Shown here: positions 1 through 4,846 of the stretch, one piece after another
Layout: every line of letters begins with the position of its first letter
Position numbering within the stretch: the first letter of the stretch is position 1
Assembly (NCBI GenBank): GCA_039029355.1
Contig: JBCCGI010000175.1
Coordinates: 1-6,043 of the forward strand
From: JBCCGI01 sp039029355
Lineage (GTDB): Bacteria > Planctomycetota > UBA1135 > GCA-002686595
Direction of reading: 5' to 3'
DNA: 6,043 bases
The notes under the pieces: model-generated
Database searches by the model: none
The model's input: only the letters and a program-made list of their open reading frames with translations
Told to the model about the DNA's origin: nothing
Made by a program: the position numbers and the translations under genes

Positions 1-629
1 CGGGCGCGCTCGCGCTCGGCGCGCTCCTCGCCGCGCGCGTGCGTCTCGAGCGCGGCCGCGCCGCGCTCGGCCTCGGTCCGCGCGCGCGCGAGCTCGAGCT
101 CGGATACGCCGCCCAGGCTCGCCAGGCGCTCCAGGCGCGCCAGCTCGTCGCGGGCGAGGACCTCGGTGAGCTCCAGCTCGCGCTTCCGCGCCGCGGCCTC
201 GGCCAGCGAGTGCGCGGCCGCGTCGCGCGCCGCGGCGAGCGCCTGCTCGCCGGCCGCGAGCTGAGCTTCGAGCTTCGACAGCTCGGCGCGGGACGCGCCC
301 TCGCGCGCGCGGCCTTCGGCCAGCGCGAGCCGCGGCTCGTCGGCGTCTAGCTCCAGCAGCAGGTCGCCCTCGGCCACTTCCTGCCCCAGCACGACGTGCA
401 CGGTGAGCACGCGCCCGCTCACCTCGGACACGATCGGATGCGCCGCGCGGTCGGCGACGGTGCGCGCCGCGGCGCTCGCTTCGTAGAGCGGCACCTCCGC
501 CAGGCGCACCCAACCGCCCCACAGGAACAGCAGCACCGCCGCCGCCGCTCCGGCCCATAGCGCGGCCCGGTAGCCGTCCAGTCGGAGCGACCGTAGCGAG
601 CGCGAGAAGGGCAAGGCCGAGGGGAGCAT
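1..629 (-). CDS. HlyD-family membrane fusion protein (periplasmic adaptor), N-terminal part, cut by window edge
   Basis: The minus strand reads open from an ATG at 629-627 to the left edge, giving 209 residues of an incomplete protein. An in-frame TAG at 650-648, with no other start codon between, fixes the N-terminus. Seen: a short basic N-terminus, one membrane segment at about residues 22-42, a half-lipoyl (biotinyl-lipoyl-like) domain at about 66-97 with VSGRV and LGQEVAEGDLLLELD, then a long Ala/Glu/Arg-rich coiled coil from about 100 onward. A hairpin turn lies near LASLGGVSELEL. This order is the classic layout of HlyD/EmrA-type adaptors, which sit in the inner membrane and link an ABC, MFS or RND exporter to an outer-membrane TolC-type channel. 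R165, L169 and S176 match the R-x3-L-x6-S motif at the hairpin tip of TolC-docking adaptors. The second half of the hairpin, the beta-barrel domain and the partner transporter lie off the window, so the substrate is unknown. Confidence 0.9.
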   Translation of the reverse strand, partial: MLPSALPFSRSLRSLRLDGYRAALWAGAAAAVLLFLWGGWVRLAEVPLYEASAAARTVADRAAHPIVSEVSGRVLTVHVVLGQEVAEGDLLLELDADEPRLALAEGRAREGASRAELSKLEAQLAAGEQALAAARDAAAHSLAEAAARKRELELTEVLARDELARLERLASLGGVSELELARARTEAERGAAALETHARGEERAERERA

Positions 630-644
630 GGGCTCGGGGCGGCG

Positions 645-671
645 ATTCTACCGCAGCCGGGCGCCGCGCAA
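645..671 (-). promoter_or_regulatory. Candidate promoter for the HlyD-like gene
   Basis: On the minus strand, TAGAAT (650-645) matches five of six bases of the sigma-70 -10 consensus. TTGCGC (671-666) could serve as a -35, but the spacer is only 15 nt, which is short. The -10 lies 15 nt before the ATG, so the leader would be very short, and no good Shine-Dalgarno sequence is seen before the ATG. The evidence is by eye only. Confidence 0.3.
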
Positions 672-691
672 GCCCGGTCCGGGGGGGGCCC

Positions 692-721
692 TTGCCCCGG
701 TTCGCCGCGGGCGGCTACGAT
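692..721 (+). promoter_or_regulatory. Candidate promoter for the zinc metallopeptidase gene
   Basis: TTGCCC (692-697) and TACGAT (716-721) each match four of six bases of the -35 and -10 consensus, with an 18-nt spacer. Transcription would begin just before the GGAG at 730-733. An inverted repeat, CCGGGG (679-684) with CCCCGG (695-700), overlaps the -35 and includes a run of eight G at 681-688. In DNA this G+C-rich, matches of this quality also occur by chance. Confidence 0.3.
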
Positions 722-729
722 CGCCGGTC

Positions 730-733
730 GGAG
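730..733 (+). promoter_or_regulatory. Ribosome binding site that decides the start at 742
   Basis: GGAG lies 8 nt before the ATG at 742, an ordinary Shine-Dalgarno distance. It supports 742 over the upstream in-frame ATG at 628. The 38 residues between the two are basic, proline-rich and unlike the family. Confidence 0.65.
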
Positions 734-741
734 ATCACCCT

Positions 742-1581
742 ATGAAGTGGAAGCGAGCACGCCGCAGCAGCAACGTGGACGACCGGCGCGGGAAGCCGGT
801 CAAGGGAGGCCTGGCGCTCGGAGGGGGCGGGACGATCCTCGTCCTCATCCTCGCCATGGTGTTCGGTTTCGACCCCGGAGAGCTGCTCGGGGCGGTCGGC
901 ACGACCCCCGCGTCGGGCGGCAGCGTGGCGTCGGATCCGGCCGAGGACGAGCTGGCGGAGTTCGTGCGCCACGTGCTCGGCGACACCGAGGAGACCTGGA
1001 ACCGCCTGCTGCCCGAGCAGGCCGGCGAGAGGTACGCCGAGCCGACCCTGGTGCTCTTCCGCGACCGCGTGCAGTCCGCCTGCGGAATGCAGGGCTCCGC
1101 CACCGGCCCCTTCTACTGCCCGGCCGACCAGCAGGTGTACATCGACCTCGGGTTCTACGACACGCTGAAGACCCAGCTGGGAGCCGGCGGCGACTTCGCG
1201 CAGGCCTACGTCATCGCGCACGAGGTCGGCCACCACATCCAGAACCTGCTCGGTACCTCCGGCGAGGTGCACCGCGCCAAGCGCGGGCTCAGCGAGGCGG
1301 AGGCCAACCAGCTGTCGGTCAGCCTCGAGCTGCAGGCCGACTTCTACGCCGGCGTCTGGGCGCACGAGGCGAAGCGGCGCGGGCTCCTGGAGGTGGGCGA
1401 CGTCGAGGAGGCGCTCAACGCGGCCGCCGCGATCGGCGACGACCGCCTGCAGAGCCGCGCTGGACGCGAGGTCGCCCCGGAAACGTTTACCCACGGCACC
1501 TCGGCGGAGCGCGTGAAGTGGTTCCGGCTGGGTCTCGAAACCGGTGACATGGCGCGCGGAGACACATTCTCGGCCCGCTAG
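742..1581 (+). CDS. ypfJ: YpfJ-type neutral zinc metallopeptidase
   Basis: The protein has 279 residues, about the usual length for the putative neutral zinc metallopeptidase family (E. coli YpfJ, Pfam Zn_peptidase). The N-terminus MKWKRARRSSNVDDRRG matches the family's characteristic start (R/K-x-W, then NVEDRR). One membrane segment at about residues 29-43 follows, so the catalytic domain is probably tethered outside the cytoplasm. The zinc site is HEVGHH: H160 and H164 as ligands, E161 as the catalytic base. E196 in SLELQADFYAGVW is the likely third ligand. The later family blocks AIGDDRLQ (230-237) and TFTHGTSAERVKWF (248-261) are present, so the enzyme looks intact. C114 and C126 could form a disulfide. 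The family's physiological substrate is not established. The gene is divergent from the HlyD-like gene, with 112 nt between them; there is no evidence that they work together. The start at 742 is chosen from the ribosome binding site and family alignment. Confidence 0.93.
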   Translation: MKWKRARRSSNVDDRRGKPVKGGLALGGGGTILVLILAMVFGFDPGELLGAVGTTPASGGSVASDPAEDELAEFVRHVLGDTEETWNRLLPEQAGERYAEPTLVLFRDRVQSACGMQGSATGPFYCPADQQVYIDLGFYDTLKTQLGAGGDFAQAYVIAHEVGHHIQNLLGTSGEVHRAKRGLSEAEANQLSVSLELQADFYAGVWAHEAKRRGLLEVGDVEEALNAAAAIGDDRLQSRAGREVAPETFTHGTSAERVKWFRLGLETGDMARGDTFSAR

Positions 1582-1611
1582 GGCCCCTCGCTTGCGACCC
1601 GTGCCCTCCCG

Positions 1612-1630
1612 CCGGACATGTCTGGGTTTT
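1612..1630 (+). terminator. Weak candidate terminator after the metallopeptidase
   Basis: CCGGA (1612-1616) pairs with TCTGG (1621-1625), including one G-T pair, around a CATG loop. TTTT follows at 1627-1630. The stem is only five pairs, so this may be inefficient or accidental. Confidence 0.3.
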
Positions 1631-1652
1631 CAGTCCTCGCGCCCGCCCGGCA

Positions 1653-1661
1653 TGTGATATT
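1653..1661 (+). promoter_or_regulatory. Candidate extended -10 for the lipoprotein gene
   Basis: TGTGATATT is a TG-n-hexamer in which GATATT matches four of six bases of TATAAT. It sits in one of the few A+T-rich patches of this intergenic region. Its last base is 47 nt before the ATG at 1709, which would leave a leader of about 40 nt. No matching -35 is seen. Confidence 0.3.
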
Positions 1662-1699
1662 CCTTGGCCTGAATGCCCCAACTCCCCCAAAGTCCCTTT

Positions 1700-1703
1700 G
1701 GAG
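1700..1703 (+). promoter_or_regulatory. Ribosome binding site that decides the start at 1709
   Basis: GGAG lies 5 nt before the ATG at 1709. It supports this start over the in-frame ATG at 1673, which would put 12 extra residues in front of a complete lipoprotein signal peptide. Confidence 0.65.
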
Positions 1704-1708
1704 ACCCC

Positions 1709-2128
1709 ATGAAAGCTGGAATCCGCGTGCTGCTCGCCTCCCTCTGCATCCTTCCCCTGACCGCCTGCGGCGAAGGCGGCGTCGAGGCGAGTGAACTGAT
1801 GGAGAAGGGTCAGGAAGCGCTCGGCGAGCTCGACCTGTCCGCCCTTTCGCCCGAGGCGATGACGGAGAAGGCCGGCGAGCTGCTCGGCGGCGTCACGTCC
1901 AAGTTCGACGAGATCAAGGACGTCGCGAGCGCGGAGAACGTCAAGTCCGAGCTCGAGCCGATGCTCGGCCAGATCGCGAAGCTCAAGGACGTTCTCGGCG
2001 ACAAGATGCCCAACCTCGACTCGCTGAAGACCGCCGCCGACGACCTGATGTCGAAGTTCGGCGGCGACACCGAGATCATGAAGGTGCTCCAGCCGGTGAT
2101 CGACAAGATCAAGACGATGCTCGGCTAG
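1709..2128 (+). CDS. Small helical lipoprotein of unknown function
   Basis: The protein has 139 residues. It begins with a textbook lipoprotein signal: MKAGIR, a hydrophobic stretch, then the lipobox LTAC with the lipidated cysteine at position 20. The mature part should be anchored to a membrane and face outward. I do not recognise the family. From about residue 26 it is almost all predicted amphipathic helix, rich in Lys, Glu, Asp, Leu and Met. It has only two aromatic residues (F66 and F117) and no Trp, Tyr or His. SKF occurs twice (64-66 and 115-117), each followed by a Pro-centred helical stretch ending in LG (97 and 139). This may be a decayed internal duplication of about 51 residues. 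Lys and acidic codons are more frequent than in the Arg/Ala-rich neighbours, consistent with a real, soluble product. It has its own ribosome binding site, a plausible promoter and a strong terminator, so it is probably transcribed alone. No function can be assigned. Confidence 0.85.
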   Translation: MKAGIRVLLASLCILPLTACGEGGVEASELMEKGQEALGELDLSALSPEAMTEKAGELLGGVTSKFDEIKDVASAENVKSELEPMLGQIAKLKDVLGDKMPNLDSLKTAADDLMSKFGGDTEIMKVLQPVIDKIKTMLG

Positions 2129-2173
2129 GCCTCACCGCCTTGCGGCCGCGCGCCTTGCGCGGACGCGCTCGCG

Positions 2174-2214
2174 AAGACCACGCGCGCCCCCGGGCCCGCG
2201 TGGTCTTTCGTTTT
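2174..2214 (+). terminator. Strong rho-independent terminator after the lipoprotein gene
   Basis: AAGACCACGCG (2174-2184) pairs perfectly over 11 bp with CGCGTGGTCTT (2197-2207) around a 12-nt G+C-rich loop. TTTCGTTTTG follows. It lies 46 nt past the lipoprotein stop and ends that transcription unit. The rest of the gap up to 2357 shows no further gene or clear site that I can support. Confidence 0.88.
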
Positions 2215-2346
2215 GCGGCCCTCGATCCGGTCGGCGTCGCACCGAAGCACAAGCCCTGTTGTCTGCCTTCGACGGGCTTTGGTTCTCGCGATCACGACCT
2301 TTTTGGAAGCCCGCGGGAGGCGCGTTACGCGGTCCCTTGCGCGCCT

Positions 2347-2350
2347 AGGA
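2347..2350 (+). promoter_or_regulatory. Ribosome binding site, or leaderless -10, before the protease
   Basis: AGGA lies 7 nt before the ATG at 2358 and can serve as a Shine-Dalgarno site. The overlapping TAGGAT (2346-2351) also resembles a -10 element six bases from the ATG, the spacing expected for a leaderless transcript. No -35 is seen, so the first reading is preferred. Confidence 0.45.
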
Positions 2351-2357
2351 TCGGGAC

Positions 2358-4559
2358 ATGAGCAACCTCAACGTACCCCTTCTCTCACTGGCGCTTGCGG
2401 GCTTGCTCGCGACCTCGTCGTCGGTTGCCTTCGGCGGTGTCGCGGCCGAATCCTGGCAGCCCTACGCGGCCGCTTCGGGCCTGCACGAGAACGACGGCAC
2501 CCGCACCCTGCTGATGGATGAACGCGTCGTGCGCATCGCCGGGGCGCAGGCTCTGCGGCTCTCCTTCGCCCAGCTCGACCTCGGCCCCGAGGACTACCTC
2601 GACCTCGTCTCGATGCGCGACGGCTTCCTGCACCGCATCACGCCGGGCGAGGCGAACAAGTGGAGCGCGACCAGCGCCTACCTCAACGGCGACGCGGTGC
2701 TGGTGCAGCTCTACGTCGCCCCCGCCTCGCGCGCCGGCTATGCGATCGACCGCGCGCTGGTCGACTTCGGAGCGGTCGAGGTCTCGCTGTGCGGCGACGA
2801 CGACCGCGTCCCGAGCAGCGACCTGCGCGTGGGCCGGATCCGCTTCGAGGGCGGCCAGACCGGCTGCACCGCCTGGGTGGCGGGCCCCGACAGCTGCTTC
2901 TTCACCGCCGGCCACTGCATGGCGATCGACGGCGTGGCCAACGTCGTCGAGTTCGGGGTGCCGTCCTCCCTCACCACCGGAGCGGTGCAGCATCCCGCAC
3001 CGGAGTTCCAGTTCCCCGTGCAGCCCGGTTCGCTCCTGGGCACGGGCTCGGGCAGCCCGTCGGGCGACGACTGGGCGGTCGGACGGCTCTTGACCAACCA
3101 TCTCGGCGAGCCGGCCGCCGCGAAGTTGGGCTTCTTCGAGCTCGGCTTCTTCGATCCCGCCCCCGGCGACGCGATCCGGGTCACCGGGCACGGGACCGAC
3201 AACGGAGCGGACAACCGGACCAACCAGACCTCGACCGGGCCGCTGGAGTCCGTCGACGGAGAGAAGCTGTCCTACACCGTCGATACCACGCCCGGCAACT
3301 CGGGCTCGCCGGTGATCGACGAGGCCACCGGACGCGCGGTCGGCGTCCACACCCACGGCGGCTGCTTCTCCGGCACCGCGAACTTCGGCACGTCGCTGAC
3401 GCATCCGGGTCTCGTAGCGGACTGGCAGGCGACGTGCCCGGAGCCCTCGGCGCCTCCGCTGGCGGACTTCGCGCTCGCCGAGCCGGCGCTGGTCGCCGGC
3501 CAGACGGCGCACTTCGACGATCTCTCCACCGGCGGTCCGAGCTCCTTCGCCTGGGACTTCGACGGCGACGGCGTAACGGACACCACCGTGCAGCGGCCCG
3601 GCTGGACGTTCGCGGAGGCCGGCGACCACGACGTGCGGCTGACGGCGGCGAATGCGTTCGGCGCGCACAGCGTGACGAAGACGGTCAGCGTGGCGCCGGT
3701 GGTGCCGGCCCTGGCGCCCTACGCGCAGGCCTTCCCGCCGACGGGGCTCCCGGCCTCGGGCGAGTGGGTCTTCTGGAGCCCCGACCACTTCGGCCGGGCG
3801 CATCAGGACGCGAGCGAGGGGCTGCTCCTGGACTCCTGGGCCACCGGACAGGACGCGGTCAGCGAGGCTCGGCTCCACATCGATACGCCGTGGGTCGGGT
3901 ACGAGCTCAACTACCGGATCGACGCGGAGCTCGACGAGCTCGACCCCGAGGACGGGCTCTGGGTCTCCGACGGGACCACCGAGTACCAGGCGGCGGTGCA
4001 CCACGGCCCCGAGTCGTCCCGCAGCGTCAACCTGTGGGCGCTGGCGACGATGGCCGGATTCGACGTCGATGCCCCGCTGGTGGCGATCTTCCGCCAGCGC
4101 GACAACCACCCCTGGCCGACCGACGGGCACCGCGTCACCGAGCTGGAGCTGGCGGAGGAGCCGTTCTTCCTCGACCAGAGCGCGACCTCGGTATCGGTCG
4201 TGAACGGCGGCTCGGTGGAGATCTACATGACCGGCGGCCCCTCCAAGGCCGGGCACGTGCACTGGCTGCTCGGGACGCTGAGCAACACCAGCCCGGGCAC
4301 GACGCTGGGCGGCGTGGACGTGCCGCTGAACCCGGACGTCTACTTCAACTACACGCTGAGCCAGCCCAACTCGCCGCCGCTCTCCAACTCGCTCGGGCTG
4401 TTCGACGGCGACGGCGAGGCCACGGCCGTCTTCACCATGCCGCCGGGGCAGCTGAGCCTGGTGGGAGCCTCGGCGCACTACGCCTTCCTGTCGATCGACC
4501 CACTGACCCTGGCGATCGAGAAGGTGAGCAACTTCCGGCTGCTCAAGCTCACTCCTTAA
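2358..4559 (+). CDS. Secreted trypsin-like (S1 fold) serine protease with PKD and planctomycete-type C-terminal modules
   Basis: The protein has 733 residues. A hydrophobic N-terminus (about 5-30, ending SSVAFGGVAA) looks like a Sec signal peptide, although it lacks the usual basic residues. Residues about 50-145 form a beta-rich prodomain-like region. The protease domain covers about 150-360 with a complete triad: H186 in FFTAGHC, D238 in GDDWAV and S315 in TPGNSGSPV. Six cysteines (145, 170, 180, 187, 336, 360) suggest disulfides and extracytoplasmic folding. GVHTHGG (329-335) resembles the substrate-pocket strand of glutamyl endopeptidases, so cleavage after Glu is possible but unproven. 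A PKD domain spans about 368-446, with WDFDGDGVTD at 399-408. Residues about 453-600 look like a jelly-roll (MAM-like) fold ending in NHPWPTDG. Residues about 601-733 form a module with GTTLGGVDVPLNPDVYF that I recognise from secreted planctomycete proteins but cannot name. No membrane anchor or sorting tail is seen, so it is probably released or held by its binding modules. Terminators lie on both sides. Confidence 0.92.
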   Translation: MSNLNVPLLSLALAGLLATSSSVAFGGVAAESWQPYAAASGLHENDGTRTLLMDERVVRIAGAQALRLSFAQLDLGPEDYLDLVSMRDGFLHRITPGEANKWSATSAYLNGDAVLVQLYVAPASRAGYAIDRALVDFGAVEVSLCGDDDRVPSSDLRVGRIRFEGGQTGCTAWVAGPDSCFFTAGHCMAIDGVANVVEFGVPSSLTTGAVQHPAPEFQFPVQPGSLLGTGSGSPSGDDWAVGRLLTNHLGEPAAAKLGFFELGFFDPAPGDAIRVTGHGTDNGADNRTNQTSTGPLESVDGEKLSYTVDTTPGNSGSPVIDEATGRAVGVHTHGGCFSGTANFGTSLTHPGLVADWQATCPEPSAPPLADFALAEPALVAGQTAHFDDLSTGGPSSFAWDFDGDGVTDTTVQRPGWTFAEAGDHDVRLTAANAFGAHSVTKTVSVAPVVPALAPYAQAFPPTGLPASGEWVFWSPDHFGRAHQDASEGLLLDSWATGQDAVSEARLHIDTPWVGYELNYRIDAELDELDPEDGLWVSDGTTEYQAAVHHGPESSRSVNLWALATMAGFDVDAPLVAIFRQRDNHPWPTDGHRVTELELAEEPFFLDQSATSVSVVNGGSVEIYMTGGPSKAGHVHWLLGTLSNTSPGTTLGGVDVPLNPDVYFNYTLSQPNSPPLSNSLGLFDGDGEATAVFTMPPGQLSLVGASAHYAFLSIDPLTLAIEKVSNFRLLKLTP

Positions 4560-4590
4560 AGCCGCCGTCGGGGCAGCGCGGCTTTGCGTT
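4558..4590 (+). terminator. Rho-independent terminator overlapping the protease stop codon
   Basis: AAAGCCGC (4558-4565) pairs perfectly with GCGGCTTT (4578-4585) around a 12-nt loop, followed by GCGTTT. The upstream arm begins inside the TAA at 4557-4559, so translation and hairpin folding overlap. The T-tract is short. Confidence 0.7.
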
Positions 4591-4622
4591 TCGAGGGCCC
4601 TTGCGCAAGCGCAATCGAGGGC
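4591..4622. repeat. Direct repeat flanking a small palindrome
   Basis: TCGAGGGC occurs at 4591-4598 and 4615-4622. Between the copies, TTGCGC (4601-4606) and GCGCAA (4609-4614) form an inverted repeat around AA. It could be a protein-binding site or part of a structured transcript end; nothing identifies a specific role. It starts directly after the protease terminator. Confidence 0.4.
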
Positions 4623-4696
4623 ACTTTCACCAACGTTATTCAAAAGCGCACGGCCGCGCGTCGCGACGCCGATCCGTACCGAATGTTGTAGCACCG

Positions 4697-4772
4697 GGTG
4701 GCGGAAAGAGTTTCCGGGCGGCTTTCGTGGGCCGCACGGAAAGGCCGGAGTTTTGCCGTATCGGCGGCCACC
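4697..4772 (+). other. Possible structured element: three hairpins closed by an outer stem
   Basis: GGTGG (4697-4701) can pair with CCACC (4768-4772). Inside lie three hairpins: CGGAAA/TTTCCG (4702-4707 with 4711-4716, loop GAG); a bulged stem GGCTTTCGTG (4720-4729) with CACGGAAAGGCC (4735-4746); and GCCG/CGGC (4755-4758 with 4762-4765, loop TAT). The 76-nt length and clover shape recall a tRNA, but the T-loop, D-loop and anticodon-stem signatures are missing. It lies 74 nt before the start of the repeat protein, so it could be in that gene's leader. Alternative pairings exist, for example GCGGC (4718-4722) with GCCGC (4731-4735), and G+C-rich DNA forms such stems easily. The fold was drawn by hand without energies. 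Confidence 0.25.
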
Positions 4773-4846
4773 AGGGGGGAATTTGCATTAGCGTCTAGCC
4801 CCAGACCTGTCCCGCCTGCACCAGGCAAAGTCCCCCCGCCCCCCGT

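Noticed and set aside
39..350. Plus-strand ORF opposite the HlyD-like gene
   Set aside because: It is antisense to a protein with clear domain order; the open frame is a by-product of high G+C and the Ala/Glu/Arg-rich coiled coil.
628..741. In-frame N-terminal extension of the metallopeptidase from the ATG at 628
   Set aside because: The extra 38 residues are Arg/Pro/Gly-rich, precede the conserved family N-terminus, lack a ribosome binding site, and start on the complement of the HlyD start codon.
2251..2279. Inverted repeat AAGCCC/GGGCTT as a second terminator
   Set aside because: It has only six pairs, a 17-nt loop and no convincing T-tract; the strong terminator just upstream already ends the transcript.
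2140..2521. Small plus-strand ORFs between the lipoprotein and the protease
   Set aside because: They run through the strong terminator or overlap the protease signal peptide, have no ribosome binding site and are not protein-like.
2385..4694. Very long minus-strand ORF (769 codons) opposite the protease
   Set aside because: It mirrors a well-supported protease gene. The translation is Arg/Gly/Val-rich without recognisable domains or a signal peptide, as expected of an antisense frame in G+C-rich DNA.
4697..4772. tRNA gene of about 76 nt
   Set aside because: The end-to-end stem and the length fit, but there is no TTCRA T-loop, no D-loop GG and no seven-base anticodon loop on either strand.
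4774..4787. Sigma-54 type promoter (GG then GC) at AGGGGGGAATTTGCA
   Set aside because: The GG element is one base too close to the GC for the required GG-N10-GC spacing, and the TGGCAC half is missing.
2660..4798. Long plus-strand ORF in another frame across the protease
   Set aside because: Its translation is Arg-rich low-complexity text without motifs, while the other frame carries a complete catalytic triad and a PKD domain.
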